Shown piece after piece: positions 1-13,600 of a stretch of 64,000 nt of DNA. The translations under genes and the position numbers were made by a program. Each line of letters opens with the position of its first letter. Position 1 is the stretch's first letter. A model generated the notes under the pieces. The model made no database searches and was not told the origin of the DNA. It saw only the letters and a program-made list of their open reading frames with translations. The DNA is from Liquidambar formosana. Lineage: Eukaryota > Streptophyta > Magnoliopsida > Saxifragales > Altingiaceae. The stretch is taken from contig CM077828.1 of assembly GCA_039720395.1 (NCBI GenBank), positions 18,512,264 to 18,576,263 on the forward strand, given 5' to 3'.

Positions 1-1029
1 CCCAAGTCCTAGATGGCCCTTAACATGATCTGATTAGTCAGTAAGTTGTGAGTGAGTGTGCGTGTGGAGCAGGGTTGCCTTTTTAGAGAGGGTGGGGGGA
101 AGGTTATAGATGTGTGCTGTTTTAAAAAGCAAGATTTGTTGTTGTGTCAGACACTTGTGGACACCTGCGACACTTGGGCACTTGGAAACTTTACTACCTG
201 TCTTTTAAACAACGAATTTCAAGCTGATGTTAGCAAATTGCTTTACCCTTGGTATGCTGGAGACTATTTGTAATGATAATGCATGCATGTACTAGGGTTC
301 CAACACTTTGATTTTTGTTCTTTTATAGGTTTTTAGCAGTTTTCTTATTATATTGTATATTGAGTTAATGATATGATTTACTATTTTGTCACGGTTACAT
401 ATTTGTGTCATGATTTCTAGAGGTTGATGGTGGAATACCCATTGAACTTTTGGATATCTTGGAAGTACTGCCTGTGCATCATGTCATTTTGTTACATGTG
501 GCATAAGTCTAAAAGTGTGTACATGCATGACTGTAATTGGGTGGAGAACCAGTAGTGCATGTTATTGTCTAATCATTTTGTGAATTCTGATGCATGGCAG
601 TGGCGCTTGTGCATCATGTCATTCTGTTAGGAGTGTGCCATGCATTGTGCCCAGATACTATACTTGTACTAGACCTTCCCTTGACTGTCCCTGCTTTGAA
701 AATTGATTACAAAGACTACCTTGGTTGTTGATCAGCGCACAGTGATTTTCTACAGTGATATGCTTCATAATCTCTTTGGTGAATTGGTGCAAAAGATAAT
801 GTGCGCCTTGTTTTATTTATTGCAATGTATTTGGCATCCTGTTGTCGGTCTTTGTTTCCTTTTATCCAAGTTTTTACGTTGTAAGAATTGTCTTTTGGTA
901 TATGCATATGTACATACCAGATTAGATATATAAGAAATGTTTATAGTTTTCAAGTCATAATTATTTTAATGTTAGAACGTATAGTTTTTAAAATTTTCTT
1001 GATATTGATATATTTCTATGTTTGTTAAG
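1..1029 (+). other. ARP4 intron 1, 3' part
   Basis: This stretch precedes the first visible ARP4 exon and ends with the acceptor at 1028-1029. It is AT-rich with no recognisable protein or RNA gene. A phrase around 'GTGCATCATGTCATT' occurs twice (about 475 and 610), a weak internal repeat. The exon for the conserved ARP4 N-terminus is not here, so the gene must begin left of the window. Confidence 0.6.
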
Positions 1030-4000
1030 GTTGTTGGATCAATTGATCAAATGGAAGTTGATGACCCTACAAATGTCGAAAAGAACTCAGGATCGGCTCT
1101 AGATTCTAAGAACAATGTCAAACCCCTTGATTCAGACAAAGCCAAGGGGAAGCGTAAACTATATGTAGGTTCTCAAGCCCTAGGGTACCGCCGGGATCAT
1201 ATGGAGGTTGGTTTGTTAACTGTCTTCTGTTATCATTGGGAGATTCATGAAACATATCTACTAGATGTTTTAAGGTTTTGATTATTTTTTCTACTATACA
1301 TCAGGTGCTCTCACCGTTAAAGGACGGAGTTGTTGTTGACTGGGATATGGTTGACAGCATATGGGATCATGCTTTCAGGTAATTAATAATGATGAGATTA
1401 GTGTTCTACTGTAGTTTTGAGTTGTCTGGCCCTCCCTCCCCCCCACCCTCTTCATTTCTTTTGTCATTTATGAAGAGAATTCTTTCTACGTGTAAGCTTA
1501 TCTCTTCAATTGTTGTCATTTATGAAGACAATTCTTGCTACATGTAAACTTATAGCATGCACAACTTGCAGCTGACCTAAATGTTCATCCACTTATTGCA
1601 GTGCTTTCTTAAATTTTTCTTGAATCAAAGGAGCTGTTTGTATCTCGCAAACTGGCCCATCTTTAAACCCATACTGCCATTTCCGCTTTAAGAACAAACA
1701 AATTAAAGTTGTTGTTGTTTTTCCCCTGCTTCCTACAATTTTAGGTGCACAGTTGAACCTCCATACTACTTGCAAGCGGAAATCAAACCACGACATCTTT
1801 TAGGCTTGCCAGCCCCAAAAAGTTTTGAACTTCTTCCTTGAGCACTTTGGACCTACTTAACTTCTTGTTGTTGTCTTTTGCCCTTATCTAGTCTTTCTTC
1901 AATGTGCAAGATAGCTTCCTTTTTAGGAGCTACGTCCTACCTCTGTGTTTTCTTAGGAAATATAGCTTCCTTTTTATGAGTTAAGTCCTACCTCTGTGTT
2001 TTCTTAGGAAAACATTTTCCTTAATTCAGCCCTCCCTAAGTGCTCCTTCCTCGATTAATGCATTACCTCCTTGAGGGATTTAATCTTCCTGTAGAAGACT
2101 TAGTTTACCTTGCTAGGTAGGGAAAAGGTTGGATGGTTGGAGGAGAGCATTGATTTCAAAAGAGGGAAGGTTGGTTCTAGTTCAGGCTGGGTTGTCTAGT
2201 ATTCCTATATATTATATTTCTCTTTTTAGAATGCATGTCAAAGTGGCTAGTAGGTTGGAAAAGATGATGATAAATTTTTTGTGGGAAGGGGTCCGGGAAG
2301 GGAAGAATGATCACTTAGTTGGTATATTGTTTCTTGTCCGAGGGATAAAGGTGGCAGTGGTTTGGCTTTGGGTTTTTGTTGAGAGGAATATTGCTTTAAT
2401 TGGCAAATGGCTATGGAGATTTCCCATTAAGTGCAAGTCACTTTGGCACGTTGTTATCAAGAGTAAATATGGGATCCCTGATAACGAATGGGATACTAGG
2501 TTGGGTGATAGAGTGTCAACATGCCCCTGGAAGTTTTTCTCATAGGTTTTGAACAGCTTTTTGGAGTTTACCAGTCTTGTTGTGGGAAATGGGAACTTGA
2601 TTCGTTTATGCGAGGATGTATGGAGAGGGGATGTCTCTTTTTCTTGGAAGTCTTTCTTTGATGCTTTAGTTAACGCTTTGAGTATTCCAAATTTTCTTCC
2701 CTCTTCGATGATTTGGAAAGCAGAAGTGCTTTTGAAGGTGTAAGTGTTTACATGGACTGTTGGTCATAACTCATAAGTTTAATAGTAATGATATGCTGCA
2801 AAGGAGAAGCCCCTTTCTTGTTTTTCTCCACAGTTGTGTATAATGTGTAAGGAGGATGAGGAGAATGTAGATCATCTTTTTCTGCACTGCCCGGTTGCTA
2901 GGGTGTTATGGTAAGGGCCTTTTCACAAGGCTGAAATTTGTTGGGTTCCTCCGTGGTATTGCATTAATATGTCAGAGGTTGATTTAGGAGGTTTTGGGAA
3001 GAATAAGAGAATGACAACTCTGTGAAGGTGTGCTATTATGGTAGATTTTAGGTTATTTATGGGGAGAGGAATGCGAGGGTGTTTGAGGATAAATTTGATT
3101 TGGAGGAAGGATTGTGGGATAGAGTTAATTTCTTAGCTTTTTTTTTGGGCTTCGGTATCTAGAGCTTTTGTTGGGGTTCCTTTGTTTATGAATTTTAAAT
3201 TATGATTAAGCAAGATTGGAAGTGATTTGTAATGTGTAGGTTTCTGTTACTTTTTTGTTTGTGGGTGAGGAGACCTTGTTCTCCATTACTTCTAATCTTT
3301 TTGTTTAATTTATAAACTTTAGCTTTGTTGTTGATCCGGAAAAGAAAAAAAAAAAATCAAAAGAGAAGAATACATATTTGGACAATGAGTCCAAAAAAAG
3401 GAGAACAAAGGTCAATACAAGGCCCAACCCCTACACAACCACCAAGCCTAAGTGACCTGCCAAAACAAAAACATGGTCCTCACATCCTCAAAAGAAAGCC
3501 AATAGAAGCACAACAAAACAAAACAAATCAAGGGGGGTAGTGCCCCCCTACATCTCTTCTCTTAACAGCCTTCAAAGGACAAATTATAATGATATAAAAA
3601 TTCAAACATTTAATAAATATTAGAGTTAGGGATTTTGATCTTGATTATTTTTGGTGAGAATGTTATATGATAAGAAAAGTAACTTCTTGCGATTGTAAAA
3701 TTTCTTTATGGATTATGACCGATGACCATAAACCACTTTCATGTATAAACATAACTATATTGCTGGGAACTGTTTGTATATAGATAGGTTTTAGGATGGA
3801 TGGGATTGCCCGAGGTCTCAAACCAATCCTCATCTCTGTCTAAAAACTAGATCCTAGCTTGCCCAGTGTCAGGTTAGGGCCGATAGGCTCACCTTGCCCT
3901 AGTTGCAGCCCTAATTCATTGTACGATAGGCTGATTAGTTACACCTTACAGCTGAGGCATTCAACCAATGTTTAGCTTATTGTATAACTTGATAAGTAAT

Positions 4001-4595
4001 TGTTTTAAATTAACATATTGAAGCCATTGTGTTTGATCTTATATGTTTAGATATCCCATTTCTGGTTTTTGATTACTATTTCATTTGTTTGTTTATATAT
4101 TTATGCATATGTTTCGCTTTGAAGTTTGAATCGTAGATATATATCTTGGCAAAGAATACAGCCATAATAACTTGTGATTTTGTGCATGCTAAATGCTTGG
4201 AAATATTTCGTCATATTGGAAATAGTTTGTCATAATATTTTATATTAATTGAAGGCCTTTTTTTTCCCTTGTTCTTTCCTCCATCACTTTTGACTTCCTT
4301 ATTGTTTCCTTTTGTTTTAATATCTTTTGTGATATCACGACTCAATGATATTATTGACTTCTATATTTTTTTAAGGGAATGCCTATTGATTGATCCTAAA
4401 GAGCACCCAATGCTACTCGCGGAGTCATCTTCTAACACTCCACAGCAAAGAGAAAGGTGATTTGGCACCGTGTATAGTTTTGTTATTTAAGTGTATCATA
4501 ATGAGTGTTTTTCTCCTGCCCTATCATAGTGATTGTTTTTCTCCTGCCCTTTTGACTGCATTAACCAGAGTTTGTTTCAATATATATATATATAC

Positions 4596-4628
<33 letters not shown>

Positions 4629-7600
4629 TTTGGGCTCGTATGATTACTGTTTACAAGTGGTGGGGATTGACTTATTATTGGGCTTGCTGTTTGGTCTTTG
4701 CATGCATTATAGTTAATGCTTTTGCTGCTTATGTAACTCGGTTAATGATAACATTTTGATTTTATTGTGAGTACCGATTAGCATACATGGTTGAATGATA
4801 TGTCCAATAATTTTTATTTATAATGCTGTCCACTACAAAGAATTGGCTTTCTGCCATATTTTTATGTCTTTCGGAGCAGTCAATTATGATAACCCTCCTT
4901 GCTTTCCTTGTTGTTTATCCTTTGTAAACTTTGGTTGTCAGAGAATAAAACGATAATGAACTGTACCATCCAACATGCAATAGATTCTGGCAGTTATAAT
5001 TTATAACTACAAGAGTGACAACAGTTAATTTTAGTTGGGAGCAAGGACTTAAATATCGATATCGATGGATATATCGAGGGTCCCAAAATACGGATAGATC
5101 AGATATCGATGGATATATTGAAAATATTAATATCGATTTTGAGATATTACGGATATTTCTAGTTAAACATTGATATCTTCAATGAAACTTTGGGAAACAT
5201 TGTTTTAGACCCTAATACACAATTTAGAATCGAAATATTGCAATTTAAATGTGTATAAGACATGTATGTGTTGTGTAGGGTGTAAAAAGTGTGACACACG
5301 CTGAATAAATATATAAAAGAAATTTGTGCAAATTCAACACTTAAATGCCATAGATAACATTAAATATCTAAAATAAAAATAAAAATGAAGACTGTCATTT
5401 TATAGAAAGACAAAAAGAGTTTATGCTGAGTAGTAGTAGTAGTGTTAAATTAATAATGGGTTTTCTACTTCGTTTTTTTTAGAAAAAGAAAATAATTTCT
5501 CATTTTTTCTATAAAAAGACTCATTTTTAGAAAGTCTTTTATTATTTACAATAATGTATTATAAAATAATTATGATGCAATATTTTTATAATTAATTTTA
5601 TTCATGAATTTGGTATAATTGTATACTATTATTTATAGAATCTTCAAGAGTCTTTGACTCTTTGACCAGGCACACAAACTCACAATTCACTACAATGGTT
5701 GAAGACACACACACACACACACATATATATACACACAAAACACATATATACTAAGATCTCCATTCCATGCCTCAACCAAAGTTAGAAGATGATGCTCGAC
5801 AACAAGGAGGCGACGCAGGCAGTGAGGCAACATCGATGGAATCCGACATTTATGCAATGTCGATGGTGAAGAACCCTTCTTAGTTGTCGATTATAGATCA
5901 TTCTACTTTCAGGGTGACTTCTGCTAGGCATGACGACGGTGATGCAATGATGGCGACGATGAACTCTCTACTTCTCCCTAAATTTCAGATGTGAATATCT
6001 GATTTCTTTTCTCTCTCTCTCTCTATCTCTTCTCTCTCGCAGAGCAGTCTCCTTGGGAAAATCCTCGACCTTTCGCGATATCATTGAAATGTCTCAATAT
6101 ATTGCTAATAGGTCGATATGTCGCTCGATAAATTACCAAAGAAAATACCCACCCTTGGGTAGCCCAGTTGGTAAGGGCGAATTTGTGATTGTGTGGTTAG
6201 GCGCACGGTCTCGGGTTCAATTCCTCACTAGGACAACCCAAGATTTAAGTGGGATCCATGGCAGTGGGTTGCTGCACTAGTTTTTCAGGGGGTTTAGGTT
6301 CCATAGGTGGGTCCAAAGGCCTTGCTATGGGATGCTTCCACTGTTATCAAAAAATTAATAAAAAAAAACCAATGAAAATTATCGCAGTGATATATTGTAT
6401 TGAGCACCGTCGATACGGCGATATATTGCCAATATTGATGATATTAAAGACTCTGGTTGGGAGGAATCCTTTATGGTGAAGCAGTTCTCTTCCCCCCCAC
6501 TTCCTCTTTGAGATGATTGCCTATGAGTCACAATCTATTCCCAGGAAATGGTTTGGGATTAGTAGTTTCTTTCTTTTCTTTTTTTCCCCTTTTTTTTTAG
6601 GGGGGGGGGGGGTGTTTCAGTACTGTGTACCGTCGGTAGCCAGGCTATATTTGTATAGGAGTTTTTTGCGGAAATGTCAATGATGGTTGTTTTTCCTGGT
6701 AGGGATGGTGATTCTCTGAAATGGAACTGCTAGCTTTTGTTAGTTGTCTCAAAGAATGCAAAAGCATGGAGTTGTCTAATATGAGGTTGAACATGATTGT
6801 GGCAATTTCATCTCATGGAGTTATGGGCCTCTAGAGGTGTGGGGTCGTGGGAGACTAATGTACATTGTAGGGAGATCAGTGACATTGCCTCTATTGTGAG
6901 GTGACTTTCTAAAGATCTATCATCCAATTTAGAGGTTGACTTTTTAGCCAAGAGGGGTGCTACATCTTTGTAGTTTTTTCCTGGAGATGCGTTGCCACCT
7001 TAGCCATTTCTTCTGTTCTTGGTTGTCTATGAGGAGATCTCCTTCTTTTCCTATCATGTACTCTTCTTTTTCTTTAATGAAGTTTCCTTTCTTGTAAAGA
7101 TTTCTTGTAAAAGAAATATGGTTTTATTTTTTCAAGTATAGATCATATATTATACAAAGAGAGTTGAGAATTAAGCGGCTTTTAAAAGCGGAACAAGTTG
7201 GATTCACTTTATTTATAATATTCTGTCTTCTTGTACACCTTGCATGATGATAATCAAGCAAGATTGATTTTCTATTTTAGTGTTTATTATATAGGACTTT
7301 TATATATATTACTATATTATTATTTATTTAGGAGTTATATTATTAATTATCTAGGCTACCTTAATTTTAATTATTAGTCATTCCTATGTTATAGCATTTT
7401 CCATATTTATGTTTGGTTTTACCTATATAAGGGCTTGAGTTGTAAGCATGGTTCAAAGTCTCAGTCTCGGTCGTCATCATGTTTCGATCTTGGTAATCTC
7501 GATCCCATTCATCTCGTTGCGTTTTGGGCGAGACGTAACTTTATGCATTAAAGAATGCTTTAAAAAATTCAAAAAACTTATAGAAAAATCAGAAAAAAAT

Positions 7601-10600
7601 AGGACAATCATATTGGAACCATTAAATAAGCAAAACAAATAACTTGGGATACATAATATTGTCAAAAATATCAAAATAGGCCATAATGTGCTGCTATAAC
7701 TTGAAAATACACTATAATTAGGTTTTACGTACCTAAAATATCCCGAATAACACAAATAAACACAACATATCAATGATCAAGTATTCATTTTGATCTATGG
7801 GCATTCATTAAGACTTCATTTTTTTTTTAAAAAACCCTACTATATACTTGATTCGTTCTCAGATATCGTCTCGCCCCTCAACGAGACCGGGTTAACACGG
7901 CGAGATCTCGTCCATCTCGGATGAGACTTTGAACCATGGTTGTAAGCCCTAGAATTTAGACGATGATATTGAATTGAATAAAGCAAATTGATTTTCTCTA
8001 TACCTACCTAACGAGTAGGGTTCTTCTTCCAGTCCCCTAAACAGTAGGGTTTTTTCTCCTTTTCCCTCTCTTTCTTCTTTTTCTATTTGTTTTCCTCTCT
8101 TTCTCTCTGTTCTTTTATTTCTCTTCCTGGTTCTACATCATTGTGTACAGGGCTTCGGCCTTTTCCTTTTATTAGTACATTTTACTTTAAAAATAAGAAT
8201 ATGGAGCAAGTTCAGCCAGATATGCTTGTTTTTGGAAAAAGAATGAAATTGAGAGTTTTGACTGGAAACTTTGTTGTATCAGAAGTTTCAGTCGAAACTT
8301 GGAAAGGCTATAAACCTGTGAGAAGTTTAGCAGAAGCTTATAATACTATAGGTCAAAACGCATAACTTTGAGAATTGTTTCACTTTGTTTAGGTTCTCTC
8401 TCCTTTTCAGCACTTTACTCAATCTGATCTATTCATTTTTAATTGGTAAAAAAGAACAGATCCATTTGTTTCTTGTTTCACCTTATGTGGGATTATTTCC
8501 AATTTTCAATTATAATTTTGAAACTGTGAATGAGTGCATATATTCTAGTTGGAAACAGGAGAGAATCAAGATTCCAACCACCATGTTCTGATCTCAAAGT
8601 GGATGGGCTCAGGCTTTGACTGAATGTGTGGAAATCCTATATCTAATGCTATCACTGTCTCACTGATAAATTTTACGAAGGAAAATGCAAAAAAGAATAA
8701 TCCAAAGGTCTTATTTTTATCAATATATGGTTTTCACACTAATATGGTTTTGATTAAATTAAAAAAAAAAAAGGTTTCGAATTTATGTTAGCAATTTTTG
8801 ATATTTGTTTATTTATTTTTTAAATCTCATAATCTTTGGCAAATGCAGCTTTAAATTTCAAAATTTCAATGGAGATGATGATCTTAAAATGGGTGATGTG
8901 AAGGATGAGAAAATATTATATTGGAATTAGATGCATCTAGATCTTGGGATCAATATCAGAAACTATCACTTCTGAAAAAAAATTGATTACTAAAGAAATT
9001 CCACATTAGGCAATAGGTATAGATGGACCTTTTTCTTTGATTAAGGTTGAACTATGATGCCTTCTGATGTGGGTTAATTTGTGGAAGTTTAAATTATGTG
9101 ACCAGTAGTTCTATGTTCTATCTCTACTTGTTATGGAATAGGCATGTTTGCGGATATTAAAGACTGCCAGTGAGTGACATATCCATGTTGAAGCTCTAAG
9201 AGAGCAAGGCAAAGACTGGGAGCTGGTCAGCATGTTCTGATTGACGATATTCCTTGACTGTATTATGTGAAGGCAGCGGAGCCTATTGATCACCTCTTTT
9301 TACGTTGTCCTGTGGCTATTCAGTTGTGGCAGCGACTCTTCGGATGTGGTCTGGAGTTTTGGGTGATGCTGAGTTGTGTTGAGGGAATATTTGTCATTGA
9401 CTTTTGGGGTTTGGGTAGGGATAAGAAGGCAAGAACTTTGTGGAATAGTGCTTTCTTGGCCGTCTTTTGGGTTATTTGGGTTGAAAGGAATGTGAGGATT
9501 TTTGAGGATTGGAAATTGTCTTTGGATGATATGTGGGATAGAGTGCATTTTTTGGGTTCTTTTTGGGCTCTTTCCGCTAAGTATTTTGGTGATTTTCCTT
9601 TCTTTGTTTTGAAATCTGATTGGAAGGCTGTTTGCAGTTAGTTAGTAGGCTGTCTTTTTGGTTTTTTGGTTTTTGCTCGTTTGTAATTTGATTCTATAGC
9701 CAATTGAGGAGCTTCTACACTTTGACTTTAGCGGACAGTTTTATCGTCTTTGAAGGCTTCCTTATCTACTTGGTCTTGTGGTTTTGCTTTTTGTTTTACT
9801 ATTTTTTTAGTGTTTTCTCACTCATTTCTTTATGGAAGGATGCCTTGTCATTCTCTTTGTACACATCATTTTCTTTTTAATGCAAATTTCGTCTCCTGTA
9901 AAAGGAAAAAGAAAAAACTATATATATAGATATCACATATTTGTATTTTATCTTGTCGCATATTTGTTTTATGTTTATTGATAGAATTTGATTTGTTATA
10001 TCTGACAGGACAGCAGAGCTTATGTTTGAGAAATACAAAGTTCCTGCATTATTTTTGGCCAAGAATGCTGTATGCTTCTAGTCCATCCTATGCCCAACTC
10101 TGACTTTAGCTAATTGATTTTCAATTTGAATTAAAGATCTGTCATTTTGTTAATGTCTTCTCATCTTTTTCAATTGAGATCATAATGGATATTACTGATT
10201 GACTTGGAAATCTTTCTTAATGCCAGGTTCTCACATCTTTTGCATCTGGACGTGCTACATCATTAGTTGTTGATAGGTAGGAGTTTTTACACTTTTTGAC
10301 TATTAGTATTGTTATTATTACTAGTTGGTGCACACGTGCATTGCACGTGGTTTTTTGTTTATTTTATTGTGAGAAAAAGTTACCTTTAAACACTATGCTA
10401 TCATACCTAGGGTTATGTTTTTTTTTCTTAAGAGAAATGAAGCTGTAAATTTTAAGTTCATTAATACAATAGTGAAAAATAAACCATATTCAATTGAACA
10501 TTTATGCATTAAATTTTAACCTCTCTCTCCCCCATGTAATACCACTTACCCTCTCTCTCTCTCTCTCTCTCATTATCACCTACCCCTTTTCTCTCTCTCA

Positions 10601-13600
10601 CCTTCATTCTTGGCTGTAACGTGAATTTCTCTGTCTCTATTGAAAAGGCAATAACGTGTAGTTGTCTATTGAAGCTTATTACGCGTAATTCTATATTTGA
10701 AATATTGGAACTGTAATTCTATTCTATATTGCAAGGTTAAAAGAGTAATTAAGTTTAAAAATGGGGTATAAAGGTCAATCAAAAGTTTTTCTGACATTCA
10801 GCCTTTTATAGGTAGTATAGATTAGTTTTATCAAAAAAAAAAAAGGTAGTATAGATTAGTATTTATTTATTTTTGTGTTTCCCTTTTAAATTTGTTATCT
10901 ACACGAAGCCGTTCTTTTCTTACTTATGCATGCTTTTTATACTTGTCGACTGTTAGTATTGGTTTTTTGGTGTAGTTTTGGGACTGAAGACTGCTATAAC
11001 GGCAGATATAGTGGATTTTGGGAACCTATTATATGAGTAAAAGTGTAAAACTGCTTAATCTACTTGTGTCATGTTTTGCTTTTCTCCTGCTATCGAGTTT
11101 CAATTTCTTTCTTTTTTTGTTTTTGTTTTTGTTGTGTGTTTTTTAATTTTTAATAGAACTTTTAGAACAAGGAAGCCATTCTTTTTTTCTTTTTCCTTTT
11201 TTCTTTCTGCATGTCTTTAAAGCTTCGGTTAGCAAAGTCCAATATTTTTAGAGCTTGCTCAGTCTGTCGGACCATTGATTTTATTTGTTGTCGAGCTCTC
11301 AAGTAGCACATGTTTCCCAAACTTATGAAATCTGCTGTTAACATTTCTCATTGTTTTACTTAGTTGACTCATTAGAAGTTTGAAAACAGCAAAATGAAAT
11401 TGCTTTTAGATCGCTGCTCCTCTTGATATGTAACTGTAATGAGTGGTTTATTTTACTTTTGTGGTTTTCAAATCTAGTGATTGTTTTTTTCTTTTTGGAT
11501 TTTACTTGGTTTATTTCTTAAGTGTGTACTAATTAATGGTGTCATTTATAACTTTTCACTCATTCAGTGGTGGAGGATCTACTACAGTTGCCCCTGTGCA
11601 TGATGGTTATGTTCTTCAAAAGGTAACCCCTCTTTATCCACTTGGGAAAAAAAAAAGCCAGCTAATTTAATCTGGAAATAAATTTTATTTTATTTGTTTT
11701 CAACTATAAGCTAAACTTCTGTCCAATTGCAACAAATGGGCCCCTTACACAGTTATTAGAGCTTCTTTATATATTTGTATTTCTCTAATCATATTCCAAG
11801 AAAGACCAAGACTAATCATTGGATTTCAAATTTCTTTGGAAATTGTTAGACTCGGAGGTTTTGAGAGGAACTGGCATGGTATCATTTTTTAAAAATGAAC
11901 TGGAGATATGTTCAACATTCCAATAATAATGTGTGTATCTGCCTATAAAAAGAAATAAAAAATAAAATAATGTGTGTGTATTTGATGGAGATTCTCTTCC
12001 CCTATCTCGTGGTCATGTCGATTTTATTATTGTGCTCATATCCATTTTTATTGTCGCTCCTCTAAGGGCACATGTTAAGTTTCATTTAATGAGGCAATCA
12101 TTATATTGGGAAATGTATTTGCACAATTTTCTAAGCATTTTCTTGTTGATAACAAAAAAAAATTTCTAAGCATTTTCACATTTTTCTAAGCGATTTAGAC
12201 CATTCTCTATGCATTTTCACCATTTCCCATGCAATGATTGCCTCATTAATTGCAGCTAAACATGTACCCTTAGGGCACACACATTAAGAAAACCCTTAAA
12301 GAATATTGTCATTTTCAAATGCCCACACATTACTGTCCATATTTTCTTTCGGTGCTGGTGTTCTTTGCTGAACTTTTTTCATTTTGGTTGTCCAAGCAAA
12401 GTGTCATGTTGCATCTTTGGATCTGAATTTATTTGCTTAATCCAGACCATTCTCATCTATATATGTTTTACTTTATCTAAGCCGGACAGTTATACTCGGT
12501 GGCTTGGGGCTAAATTTTTGGAACAGAATTTCAATTGTTTCTCCTATGCAAATTCTCTTCAGTTGTTTCTCTTATGGAGTTAGGCTCTTCCCCTCCACCC
12601 CACCCCTCCTCCTCCTCCTCTCTCCAGCCCTCTGTATTTTACATGAGTATATTTTTTCAATGAGGTTGCATCACCATGCTTACTTGGAGAATTACCTATA
12701 GTTGATGAGGTTCAGTGTTTTTCGACATCATTATGCATATTAGACCACTTATTTTCCTACATCCAAGTTTCTCAGATGTTAATATGTTATATCATTTGAG
12801 CTATGGAATTAGTATTTTCCTTTTGGTCACTCTATGCACAAAATATATATATTTTTTGGTCTATAGGAATTTTCAGGGAACATAAATTGATGAATTAATT
12901 GTCATCTTGTTCTCAATATGTAAAAGGTTTGATAAAGATTAGTGTAGCTTGTGACATATATAATTCCTTTCCTTGTTATTGTTATAGGCTGTGGCATCTT
13001 CTCCCATTGGAGGAGAATTTCTTTCTGATTGCTTAATGAAAAGCTTGGAAAGCAAAGGGATCACGGTGAGTGACCACAAGATTGAATTTACATTTTTACA
13101 AGGTGATTTGATTGTTTAAAGCATCGAAATACTTATTTTTTCAAGATATTTTCGTATTTGTTTTCTCAGATAAAACCCAGATATTCTTTCAAGAGAAAGG
13201 AAATACGGCCAGGAGAGTTTCAGGTATCTTATTTAGTATTCTAATTGGCCAGTCCTTTTAGTTTCTCTAATTACTTAAATAAATTTGGCATGTATTATGA
13301 GTTGATGGTCATATCTTTCAACCTAGACCAAGGGGTCGCATGTTTTGATACTTGATCATTATGTCCATAAATGTGCACGTGTCACTACGAAAATATGGCT
13401 TTAATGTTAGTGATTTTGTTGTTACCTACTGTAGTTTGAAAAGCTATTTTACTTTCACCAGTTGGGATGGTTTTCAGATTTGGTTCTATGTTGATGTTCC
13501 GCATTTTAGATTTAAAATAAAAATTTTAATGGATTCTCTTATTTTGTCATCTTCCCCCTCCCAGCCTTTGATCATTTTGAATGGTTCTGGGAGATCTAAA

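Noticed and set aside
6147..6240. Possible tRNA gene
   Set aside because: Box A and B are present, but acceptor and anticodon arms do not pair. The A-rich tail and 12-bp TSD make it a SINE.
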